From NCBI GenBank assembly GCA_046704385.1, contig JBJKSB010000014.1, positions 1 through 64,000 of the forward strand: a stretch of 64,000 nt of DNA, given 5' to 3'. Shown here piece after piece: positions 18,702-27,218 of the stretch. The position numbers were made by a program, and so were the translations under genes. The notes beneath the pieces were generated by a model. The model was given only the letters and a program-made list of their open reading frames with translations, searched no databases and was not told where the DNA came from. This DNA is from GH45 sp046704385. GTDB taxonomy: Bacteria; Bacteroidota; Bacteroidia; Bacteroidales; SZUA-534. Positions within the stretch are counted from its first letter, which is position 1; each line of letters opens with the position of its first letter.

Positions 18702-21374
18702 TCAAGGTCTCACATAAGGACTCTCAGGCATAAATAACCTGCTGTCCTGGTAACCACCATTGTTAATTATAACCTTATGTAATACTATACCCGGATCGTT
18801 TGGATAAATAGTTAATTCGATATCTCCATCCGAATTTTCAGGCAAGGGTAGGGTGTCGTCAATTTCAATGATTTTAGCAGCACCGGTGGGATACATTTTT
18901 GTATAACAATTTTTCCATATCAGATCGCTATTGATATTCCAGGTCTTTAAACTCCCACCGTCAATCGAGGCTGACAATTTGTGCCCTCCCTTAATAAATG
19001 GCATGGTGGTTTTTAAAATGAATTTCACATTTAAGCTATCGGGTTTAGTTTCGAGGTACATTTTATAAGTAATTGAGGACCCCCTGGTACTCTCTGTATA
19101 AGGCATGACACCGATTCCGGAGAGTGTCCTGCCCAAATCGGGCAATACAGTCCACGTTGTATGATTTGCTGCCTGGCATTTAAAATAATGTCCGGCTTCC
19201 ATAACCACCACATTGTTTTGTTCACTAAATATATATCCTCCGCTTTTAACGCTTTCAGGTTTAATTCTTATTACCTCTGGCTTAGTGTTGTATTTAGGCG
19301 GATGCCAGCTGGTGTATCCAATATGTACCTGATCCATCATATGGTTCCATTTACCATTGGCTATTTCATGATTGTAGTTATAACCCAAAACGGAATCACG
19401 GATAAAGCAATATTCCACACGATCAGCCCAATAATTGGCTTCCGGGTTATTTTCAGTCGCCATTTTTTTATTCATAGCCAACGCATAATACATATCATAA
19501 AGGTTGGCCATGGCCTGTATGGGGAATAAAACCAATTCGTTGTAAGTATCTTTATATTTATTATTTAGTTGCAAAAACTGCCTTAAAGCTTTGGCTTCAA
19601 GTGCCAGGTAGGCATCTTTAACTTTTAAAAATTCTCCGTTCTCCAGGTTAAATGTTTTATCATCCAGCATTTCAGGAGTTACCCAACTGTTATATTTGCA
19701 TTGCGTGTTTAATATCTCGGCAGCTTCATCCGCCTGATCCTCACCAAACATTTCAGCGCAATGCAATTCTGAATAATTATTAAGGTTATTAACTGTATAC
19801 CGGGTTGGATCCCAGGCCATGTTTAAGAAAAAATCAATGGCATATTCATTGGGCTTTAAATCGCCGACATTAAGTATCCAAAGTTTGTTAACACCATAAC
19901 TATAGGTTAATTGAAGTTGTTCCCACATATGCATGAGTTGCACATTGCTTATCCATTTATTAGCCCTGGGTGCACCATAATAACATACGTGATAGTACAT
20001 GCCATAACCGCCGGGATGCTTATTTCCTGTTAATTCGGGTAAGCGGCGCACATTGCCCCAGTTATCGTCACAAAGTACAATAATCATATCATCGGGGACT
20101 TTCATGCCCTGATCGTAATATTCAAGTACCTCGCTGTACAGTGTCCATATTTGAGGAGTTTTAGAGGCGGGTTGACCTGTAACTTCTTCAATAATGTTTC
20201 GCTGATCCTTCATAACCTGTTCCAGTACCCTGAAATTAGCTTCAGCGCTTCCGGCATCAACCATAGGCTTGTCATCATCGCCACGCATTCCCATGGTAAT
20301 AATTCGTTCGTAATTTTTAGTATTTTCTATACCTTCTCTGAAAAATTTTTGGATACCTTGTTTATTGGTTAAATAGTTCCATTCACCATTTCCATAGTTT
20401 TGCTTATGGCGGAGCCATTCCTGTTGCGACCGTTGCATGGGTTCATGGTGCGAAGTCCCCATAATTATGCCGTATTCATCAGCTAACCGCGGATTATCGG
20501 GGTCGTCTTCATTAAAGCAATTCCCTTCGTAATTGCCGTTTTCATCAAGTAAAATGGGTACCGTTGGGTTATATTCCTTAATGGCTCCCCACATTCCGGG
20601 CCAGAGATAATTAGCTCGTAGGCGCAACAATAATTCGAACACATGAGCATACATCTTGCTGTTCATACCCCCGAATTTTTCTTTGGCCCACCCGGTCATA
20701 CAAGGAATTTCGTCATTTATAAAAATTCCCCTGTACTTTACCTTTGGTTGGCCTGACGTATAACGGCCGTTTAAAACCCACGCCGAGGTCCGTTTTTTAA
20801 CAGGAACATCGGCCCACCAATACCAAGGTGAAACTCCGAGTTGGTGCGATAATTCATAAATACCGTAAATGGTTCCCCGTTTGTCGCTGCCAATAATTAC
20901 CAAAGCGGGTTTATTACCGGAATCTTTTTTTCGAACAGTGGTGATAATAAAACTTTCCCATTTATCATGTAAGTCGCTAATATTAAGTTTATTCGTTCGT
21001 ACAAGGTTATTGATTGCCTTGCTTTTACCCAATGTGCCAATAACTATATCATATTGACCTGCGATGATTTTATTTGCCAGGTTTGGTCGGGTGCCTGTTA
21101 CACTATCAATATCATTTTGCAAATCTCCAATAGCTCTGATAACCCCCGGATAATCATCCTTATCATAAACAATATTTAGTGCAGTATTATCAGGTGTAAT
21201 CAGGGGAAAGTCATATTCTGATAATTTATTATCAGTAATAAAATCCTCAACAGCTCCAGTATATAGCTGGGTACCTGAGGTTATGTTGGCATTTGTTTTT
21301 TGTTGGGCAGGAACATTGCCATGTATGATTAATAATCCTAAAAAAATTATAGCAAACCGCAATTTTATATACAT
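18702..21374 (-). CDS. GH115 family alpha-glucuronidase, exported
   Basis: Glycoside hydrolase family 115 enzymes remove (4-O-methyl-)glucuronic acid side chains from xylan. The 890-residue protein has a signal peptide (FAIIFLGLLIIHGNVPAQQ), and residues 213-320 carry the most recognisable GH115 block: KYRGIFINDEIPCMTGWA, ANYLWPGMWG, FNEDDP, then GIIMGTSHHEPM and RSQQEW. A C-terminal beta-rich region follows (SVKSGGYIFSEQNNVVVMEAGHYF), as in GH115 proteins with an extra domain. No T9SS tail was seen, so a periplasmic location is likely. It lies downstream of, and in line with, a T9SS protein and a hybrid two-component regulator, which points to a xylan-related locus. Length is normal for the family. 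Confidence 0.88.
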   Translation of the reverse strand: MYIKLRFAIIFLGLLIIHGNVPAQQKTNANITSGTQLYTGAVEDFITDNKLSEYDFPLITPDNTALNIVYDKDDYPGVIRAIGDLQNDIDSVTGTRPNLANKIIAGQYDIVIGTLGKSKAINNLVRTNKLNISDLHDKWESFIITTVRKKDSGNKPALVIIGSDKRGTIYGIYELSHQLGVSPWYWWADVPVKKRTSAWVLNGRYTSGQPKVKYRGIFINDEIPCMTGWAKEKFGGMNSKMYAHVFELLLRLRANYLWPGMWGAIKEYNPTVPILLDENGNYEGNCFNEDDPDNPRLADEYGIIMGTSHHEPMQRSQQEWLRHKQNYGNGEWNYLTNKQGIQKFFREGIENTKNYERIITMGMRGDDDKPMVDAGSAEANFRVLEQVMKDQRNIIEEVTGQPASKTPQIWTLYSEVLEYYDQGMKVPDDMIIVLCDDNWGNVRRLPELTGNKHPGGYGMYYHVCYYGAPRANKWISNVQLMHMWEQLQLTYSYGVNKLWILNVGDLKPNEYAIDFFLNMAWDPTRYTVNNLNNYSELHCAEMFGEDQADEAAEILNTQCKYNSWVTPEMLDDKTFNLENGEFLKVKDAYLALEAKALRQFLQLNNKYKDTYNELVLFPIQAMANLYDMYYALAMNKKMATENNPEANYWADRVEYCFIRDSVLGYNYNHEIANGKWNHMMDQVHIGYTSWHPPKYNTKPEVIRIKPESVKSGGYIFSEQNNVVVMEAGHYFKCQAANHTTWTVLPDLGRTLSGIGVMPYTESTRGSSITYKMYLETKPDSLNVKFILKTTMPFIKGGHKLSASIDGGSLKTWNINSDLIWKNCYTKMYPTGAAKIIEIDDTLPLPENSDGDIELTIYPNDPGIVLHKVIINNGGYQDSRLFMPESPYVRP

Positions 21375-21496
21375 TTTAGTTTTCAGATGTGAATATGAGA
21401 TTATTATTTTTCAGCAGAAATCAGGATTATCAGTGTTTTAAAATCAGGCATACAAAACCACCTCTCACGAAAAGTGAAATAAACACATATTAAAAC

Positions 21497-21532
21497 AATA
21501 GGTTGGTCCTTTTAGATTATGACCAACCTATT
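21497..21532 (-). terminator. Rho-independent-type terminator of the T9SS protein gene
   Basis: A perfect 12-bp stem AATAGGTTGGTC (21497-21508) / GACCAACCTATT (21521-21532) with a 12-nt loop lies about 24 bp past the stop of the gene at 21556. Read on the minus strand it is followed by GTTTTAAT. It would separate this gene from GH115 or reduce read-through into it. Confidence 0.7.
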
Positions 21533-21555
21533 TGAACAATTTAATACACCAAAAT

Positions 21556-22566
21556 TTATTCTTTAATGAATTTTTTCATTGAGGAGGCGTTATTTTTATC
21601 TGTAGCTTTTATGATATAAATCCCGTTGCTTAAGCTATTAATGTCAAGTGAGGTAGTATTGGTATTAACCGTATGCGTTGAGATTAATTTTCCGGTAACA
21701 TCCAGAACATCCACTTTAGTCATGTTTGCCATATTAACAGTCAGTTTATCATTTGCCGGAACCGGATATAAGGATAAAGACTTTAATGATTCAGCATTTT
21801 CATTTACACCTTCAAATACTCCCAAAATACGTGCAACTTCATTTACATATACTTTTTTAATAGCATCAGTATAGGCAAGATAATTGAATACATCCTGATC
21901 ATCATTTTCGCATCCCATGAAAACACGTTCACCAGCAGGAGTAGGTCCTCCACTGTAGAACTCCACATCAGCTTCAAAACGGGCAAACAATACCTGTCCA
22001 CCGTCTGATTTCACTGCCAATACATCGCCGTTACCAGCATCAGAAGTTTCGATAACGCTATAGTTACCTGTCCACCAGTCAACTGAACCTGATAAGTGGT
22101 AAAAAACAGGATCATCTATAACAATATCACCCTGAAAAACTTCGTCTGCAGATGCTGCTGCAACATTTGAACAAGCATCAGTATCAAACCAGCATAAACG
22201 GTTGTTCCGCAATGCCCACATGTTCGAAGTCAGAATTGGTGCTGTAATGGCATTCCAGGCTTCCTGTTTTGGACCCTTCTCAAAATTGGTACTACCTACA
22301 GCACGACCAATAACTACTAAATCGGCACCATTCAAAGTTGCCAAATCGTCAGCCGTTGCTGCTGATAGGTCAATAATTTGAAAAGGAGTAACGGTGTAAC
22401 CCTGAGCTTCAAGTAAATCCATAAAAGGTTGATCAGCATATGCTGTAGTTGCCGGGTCAATTCTGTTTGCATCGTAAATGTAAACGATATTTTGTGCCTT
22501 CAATGAAACAAACATCATTGAAAACAATAAGGTAAACATGCCCGTGTAAAGTAAATTTTTTCTCAT
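21556..22566 (-). CDS. Secreted protein with T9SS C-terminal sorting domain
   Basis: 336 residues. It has a signal peptide (LLYTGMFTLLFSMMFVSLKAQ), a globular region of about residues 26-250, and a type-A T9SS sorting domain at about 262-336 (LYPVPANDKLTVN..KVDVLDVTGKLI..LSNGIYIIKATDKN..MKKFIKE). The globular part begins IVYIYDANRIDP and has alternating beta and alpha elements (GADLVVIGRAV; APILTSNMWALRNNRLCW), suggestive of a ThuA/glutamine-amidotransferase-like fold, but no catalytic residues can be assigned. Export through the outer membrane by type IX secretion is inferred from the tail. It lies between a hybrid two-component regulator and GH115, with a direct-repeat operator candidate upstream. 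Confidence 0.75.
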   Translation of the reverse strand: MRKNLLYTGMFTLLFSMMFVSLKAQNIVYIYDANRIDPATTAYADQPFMDLLEAQGYTVTPFQIIDLSAATADDLATLNGADLVVIGRAVGSTNFEKGPKQEAWNAITAPILTSNMWALRNNRLCWFDTDACSNVAAASADEVFQGDIVIDDPVFYHLSGSVDWWTGNYSVIETSDAGNGDVLAVKSDGGQVLFARFEADVEFYSGGPTPAGERVFMGCENDDQDVFNYLAYTDAIKKVYVNEVARILGVFEGVNENAESLKSLSLYPVPANDKLTVNMANMTKVDVLDVTGKLISTHTVNTNTTSLDINSLSNGIYIIKATDKNNASSMKKFIKE

Positions 22567-22632
22567 AATACAAGTTTTTAGTTATTAATGTTAATTTAAC
22601 GATTGTTAATTTCGAACATATTGCTCAAACCC

Positions 22633-22667
22633 AATGAAACAAATGTCGCATTGAATGGTACAAATGT
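22633..22667 (-). promoter_or_regulatory. Direct-repeat operator candidate for the hybrid two-component regulator
   Basis: On the + strand AATGAAACAAATGT (22633-22646) and AATGGTACAAATGT (22654-22667) are repeated with a 21-bp period, 12 of 14 bases identical, in the 163-bp gap upstream of the T9SS protein gene and right after the regulator's stop. Direct repeats two helical turns apart are typical targets of AraC-type DNA-binding domains, which the adjacent regulator carries. Confidence 0.5.
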
Positions 22668-22729
22668 TACATTTATTGAAAATCAGAAACTTATGATGGG
22701 GAGATTATGCGTAAAAGTGTGCAGTATTT

Positions 22730-25700
22730 TTATTCTAAATACTCTGAAGGAGTTTTTCCGTATTGTTCTTTAAAGCATTTGGTAAAATATCCCGGCGATG
22801 AGAAGCCCACAGTGTATGCAATTTCTGATATATTATATTTTCCGCTTTCAAGTAGTTTAAGTGCTTTCTTTAAAAGAACCGACCTTATATATTCTGTGGC
22901 GGTTTGTCCGGTAATGGCTTTTATTTTCCGGTAAACGTTAGTCCGGCTCATTAGAAGATGTACGGCCAGGTTTTCGACAGTTATACCATTTTCAGATGCA
23001 TGGGTATCAATATATTTAATTATTTCTTCAATGAATTTTTTATCCAGATCATTCTCAAAGTTTTCGTTGGGTAAAAGATAAATATCCTGGCTAAAGCGTT
23101 GGTATAGTTTTCGTCGGGTTTCAATGGTCTTTTCAATAGCAACTAATAAATGTTTTACATCAAATGGCTTGGTCAGATAAGTATCGGCACCAGTTCCTAT
23201 TCCTTCAATTACATCGTCGGTTGTGGTTTTCGCTGTTAAAAGTATTACTGGTATATGGCTGGTGGTCATATCATTTTTAACCATACTGCACAATTCTATA
23301 CCTGAAAGTTTTGGCATAGCAATATCACTTAATATTAAATCGGGAATTTTTTTACGGGCTATTTTCAACCCTTCCAAACCATCTGAAGCCAGTAAAACCT
23401 GGTATTTTGGCTGAAGAATAGATAACAGGTAATCACGCAGTTCATTGCTATCTTCAACAATTAATAAAATGGGCGCATTTTTTAGCTCTTTACGTGCAAC
23501 ATCATGACTTACTAGTGTTTCAATTGCAGCATCATTCATCATTCCGTTATCGCTTTCGGTAAAAATTTCCTTTGAATCAAAGTGGCTATTACCTAATGGA
23601 ATTTTTAAGGTAAAACAGGTTTCCTTCTTTTTTTCGCTCCTGACATTTATGGTACCATGATGCATCTCTACCAGGCTTTTTACCAAAGCCAGCCCAATAC
23701 CAGTACCACTAATATTACTGTTATCATGTTCCGGGCTTTGATAAAAACGGTCAAAAATTTTATCGATGTATTCCGGAGAAATGCCTTTACCATTATCGGT
23801 AACTGTAACAATTGCATAGCTTTGTTCAATATTTGTTTCGGTACTTGTTTTGATGGATATTTTACCGTGGTCAGGTATAAATTTAAAAGCATTTGATATT
23901 AAATTACTAATGCTTTTTTCCATCTTGCTTTTATCAATCCATATATCAAGCTTTTCGACATTGGCCGTGTACACATAGTTAATACCCCTGCGACTGGCTT
24001 CGTCGGTAAACATATTATATACCTCAGTAACAAATGCGATAAGATCGACCTTTTGTACTTTCATTTGCAACCGTTGTTCGCCCGATTTGGTAAAATCCAT
24101 TAGTTCGTTTACCAAACTAAATAACTTATTAGCATTTTTATGAATTATCTCCACACGACTTTTTAAACTATTCTCTAATGATTCGTGATTTATAATTTCT
24201 TTCAACGGAGCCAGTATCAGGCTTAAAGGAGTGCGAAATTCATGCGATATATTGGCAAAAAAGCGAATCTTCATCCGGTTAAGTTCTTCATTTTTTTCAA
24301 AATGAATTTTTTCCAATTTAAGTTTTTCGGCCTGATTTGCCTTGATAATCAACAGTTTAACAAAACCCCATAATATCAGGATAAAAATGGTTGCATATAT
24401 AATGTAAGCCCATAATGTTTTCCAGAAAGGTGGCAGAATGGTTATATCAAGTTCAATAGGATTGGGGTTCCAAAGGCCTTCATTATTTGAGCCCATCACT
24501 TTAAATACATAATGGCCGGCATTAATATTCGTATAGGCGGCATATTTTTCATCTTCGGTATAAATCCAATCTTTATCAAAACCCTGAAGCATATATTTAT
24601 ACCTGTTTTTTGTGGGATGCGTAAAGTTCAGTGCCACAAAATCGATCATAAACGATGTTTGCTTATGGGTTAAAGTTATGTGCTTTGTTTCGCTGATATG
24701 CCTGGTTAAAGGTGAACCTTTGCCCCCAATTACCACTGGCGTGTTAAATGTTTTAAAACCTGTAAAATAGACTGGTGGTATGTTGGTGTTTGGTTTAATG
24801 CTGTCAGGATAAAAAGCTACCAACCCACTGTTATTGCCAAAAAAGAATTCGCCTGACCGGGTTTTGATACATGCTCTTGGGTTAAAACTATTGGAGAGCA
24901 AACCATCGTCAATGGTATAGTTTTTAAAAGTAGTATCAGCCACATTAAATTTAGATATACCCCCATAGGTGCTTAGCCATAAGCAGTTGTTGTTGTCTTC
25001 AAGAATACCGTTAATGGTATTATTGGGTAGGCCGTTTTCTTTTCTGTAAATTGTAAATGTACCATCGTGTTTATTTAAAAGGTTTAAACCGTCATCGGTA
25101 CCAATCCATAAATTGTTTTTGCTATCTTCAAAAATAGTTGCAATATTAAAACTACTGAGGCTCTTTGGATTTGTTGTGTGTTGATATGCCTTGAAAACCC
25201 TTTTGCCGTCAACTTTCTTTATGCTTATCAAACTAAACGATACTCCAACCCACAACGTATTGTCAGTGTCCTGAAACAAAGCTATAACATAAGCATCGCT
25301 GGTCAGCTGTGTATTACCTGTGGTATCAATAACTTTATTAAAGTCCTTTTTAACAGGGTTATAAACCAGTAAGCCATTTCGTGCTGAGCCTGCCCAGATA
25401 TTTCCTTCATGGTCTTCCATCAAACAGAAAAAGCTTCCGGGTCTGTTAAAGGCTTCCAGCAAAAAAGTTTTGACTTTTCTGCCAGCGCTATTATATAATT
25501 CAATACCGCCTCCCCAGGTAGCCACCCAAATCCTTTTTTTTGAATCATACAGTATGTCCATAACTGCTTTACTCGATATTTGGGAATTATCAATTTTGTT
25601 GGTAAACTGCCTGGTTTTTGTATCAAAACTGCTAATCCCTCCGCCATCGGTAGCAATAAAAAGGGTACCGTTATTATCATCGCTAAATCCTACTATATTG

Positions 25701-26833
25701 TTGTTAACAAGTGTTTTTGCTTCGAAAGGATTTTTCTGATATACATTGAACTCTTTAACATTGTCATCTATAAAATTTAAACCATGGTTATAGGTACCAA
25801 TCCAAATAATACCTAACCTGTCCTGGTATAACGACCAAATTGAGTTGCTACTGATACTGTTTAAATTACCATCTTGTGTTTTATATACTTCAAATTTGTT
25901 TGAATGGGGTGGCAATACATTCAGACCACCATTTTCGGTACCAATCCATAAGTTACCTTTATGGTCGCAAATAAGCGATAATATATCATTTGAACTTAAG
26001 CTGCCGGGAGTTTCTGATTCTTTATAACTTTTAATTTGCCACGATCCCTGTGCCTCAGTTATTTTATATAATCCGTTGCCATAGGTTCCGGCCCACAGGT
26101 TGCCGTTTTTATCATAGCATATCCTTTTTACGTGGCTTCCCTGTAACTCACCGAAATATTTACTTTCTGATTTAAAATGGATAAACTTTCCTGAAACAAG
26201 GTCAAATAAATCCAATCCATCGTGCGATGACAGCCATATACGGTTATTACCGTCTGATATTATGCTGCTGATATAATCTGATGATAATGATCCCGCATCA
26301 TTATCGTTGTGCCTGTATGTAATTAAACTATCCTTATGCGGATTATAAACATAAATCCCCTGGCCCGACGAGCCGATCCAAATGTTACCGTTTTTGTCTT
26401 CAAATAGCGCCGAGATATAGGAAAAACGTTCTCTGCCGATTCCTTTAAAAACTTTAAAGTTATCTTTTTCTCTGTTGTAAATACACACGCCAATGGTTGT
26501 ACCTATCCATAAATTATGATTACGGTCTTCGAGTAAAGCATTTACATTGTTATTTACAAGGCTTGTGGAGTCGGTAGTACTGTTTATATATAAAGTAAAA
26601 TTTGTACCATCAAATTTTGTAATACCTTCACTGGTTCCAAACCACATAAAACCTTTGTAGTCTTTATAAATACAACGAACATGCGGATTTGATAAGCCCT
26701 GATGTATGGATTGGAATTTAACATTGTGGCTTTGACTTATACAGGGATTGATAACTATAATGAATGAAAATAGTATCATCAGGCGTTTTATGATTAAATC
26801 CATATACATAATTGAAATTATATTCCTGTACAA
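22730..26833 (-). CDS. Hybrid two-component system sensor/regulator (HTCS)
   Basis: Single-chain polysaccharide sensor of 1367 residues. Order: signal/anchor (about 15-34), two-bladed-type Reg_prop propeller repeats (about 40-680, many NLWIGT-like units), Y_Y_Y domain (about 735-800), membrane segment (about 806-830), HisKA with H864 in NISHEFRTPLSL, HATPase_c (NLISNAFKF, DNGKGISP, GTGIGLALV), receiver (1120-1230; acidic pair E1127-D1128, phosphoacceptor D1170, K1222) and AraC HTH (about 1268-1367). A start at residue 11 (MDLIIKRLMILF) is equally plausible. It precedes a T9SS protein and a GH115 enzyme on the same strand, so its ligand is probably a xylan-derived oligosaccharide. It is divergent from permease block 2. 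Confidence 0.92.
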   Translation of the reverse strand: MYRNIISIMYMDLIIKRLMILFSFIIVINPCISQSHNVKFQSIHQGLSNPHVRCIYKDYKGFMWFGTSEGITKFDGTNFTLYINSTTDSTSLVNNNVNALLEDRNHNLWIGTTIGVCIYNREKDNFKVFKGIGRERFSYISALFEDKNGNIWIGSSGQGIYVYNPHKDSLITYRHNDNDAGSLSSDYISSIISDGNNRIWLSSHDGLDLFDLVSGKFIHFKSESKYFGELQGSHVKRICYDKNGNLWAGTYGNGLYKITEAQGSWQIKSYKESETPGSLSSNDILSLICDHKGNLWIGTENGGLNVLPPHSNKFEVYKTQDGNLNSISSNSIWSLYQDRLGIIWIGTYNHGLNFIDDNVKEFNVYQKNPFEAKTLVNNNIVGFSDDNNGTLFIATDGGGISSFDTKTRQFTNKIDNSQISSKAVMDILYDSKKRIWVATWGGGIELYNSAGRKVKTFLLEAFNRPGSFFCLMEDHEGNIWAGSARNGLLVYNPVKKDFNKVIDTTGNTQLTSDAYVIALFQDTDNTLWVGVSFSLISIKKVDGKRVFKAYQHTTNPKSLSSFNIATIFEDSKNNLWIGTDDGLNLLNKHDGTFTIYRKENGLPNNTINGILEDNNNCLWLSTYGGISKFNVADTTFKNYTIDDGLLSNSFNPRACIKTRSGEFFFGNNSGLVAFYPDSIKPNTNIPPVYFTGFKTFNTPVVIGGKGSPLTRHISETKHITLTHKQTSFMIDFVALNFTHPTKNRYKYMLQGFDKDWIYTEDEKYAAYTNINAGHYVFKVMGSNNEGLWNPNPIELDITILPPFWKTLWAYIIYATIFILILWGFVKLLIIKANQAEKLKLEKIHFEKNEELNRMKIRFFANISHEFRTPLSLILAPLKEIINHESLENSLKSRVEIIHKNANKLFSLVNELMDFTKSGEQRLQMKVQKVDLIAFVTEVYNMFTDEASRRGINYVYTANVEKLDIWIDKSKMEKSISNLISNAFKFIPDHGKISIKTSTETNIEQSYAIVTVTDNGKGISPEYIDKIFDRFYQSPEHDNSNISGTGIGLALVKSLVEMHHGTINVRSEKKKETCFTLKIPLGNSHFDSKEIFTESDNGMMNDAAIETLVSHDVARKELKNAPILLIVEDSNELRDYLLSILQPKYQVLLASDGLEGLKIARKKIPDLILSDIAMPKLSGIELCSMVKNDMTTSHIPVILLTAKTTTDDVIEGIGTGADTYLTKPFDVKHLLVAIEKTIETRRKLYQRFSQDIYLLPNENFENDLDKKFIEEIIKYIDTHASENGITVENLAVHLLMSRTNVYRKIKAITGQTATEYIRSVLLKKALKLLESGKYNISEIAYTVGFSSPGYFTKCFKEQYGKTPSEYLE

Positions 26834-27080
26834 ATAACCCTTTAACGTAAAAATAACAAATTATTAATTGCCTGTATAATCATATGTTATAAAGTAGATA
26901 TTGGTTTTACCTGCTCAAATAGTAAGCTGGTATGTACATTAGTTTTATCTCAAACACAGATTAATAATTTAAAAGTTCACCAATCAATAACCTGTACGTA
27001 CAAACCTAAACTGTAACTAATTCCATTTTTATAGTTGCAAAAGTAAAAATAGGGTTTGGAATTTTACCTTGAAAATTTTG

Positions 27081-27119
27081 TAATAAAAAGTTTGACACTT
27101 TCTGTATAAATTTTTGACA
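27081..27119 (+). promoter_or_regulatory. Palindromic activator site (plus half-site) upstream of permease block 2
   Basis: TGTATAAATTTTTGACA at 27103-27119 fits TGT-N11-ACA and closely resembles the sites at 3409 and 40354. The position 22 bp upstream, 27081-27097, keeps only the right half (TTTGACA). The centre-to-promoter distance, 74 bp, is identical to that of block 1. Confidence 0.5.
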
Positions 27120-27180
27120 TGAAGTATAATTGAATATTAGTTAATAGTTAATATTCAAATACATACAATAAATGGTATGT

Positions 27181-27199
27181 TTTTGGTATATTCAATAGC
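27181..27199 (+). promoter_or_regulatory. -24-like promoter element (TTGGTATA) for permease block 2
   Basis: TTTTGGTATATTCAATAGCA stands 74 bp after the palindrome centre and about 34 bp before ATG 27219. GG and GC are 11 rather than 10 bases apart, so it is an imperfect match to a sigma-54 promoter. Confidence 0.4.
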
Positions 27200-27218
27200 A
27201 AATTAATCTTTAACAACT

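Larger units (their letters stand above)
26834..27218. other. Divergent regulatory region between the HTCS and permease block 2
   Basis: 385 bp without a gene. It contains the permease-directed sites at 27081-27119 and 27181-27199 and a TGTACGTACA palindrome at about 26993. The stretch 27125-27170 is very AT-rich with TTAATAGTTAATATT repeats. Confidence 0.5.
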
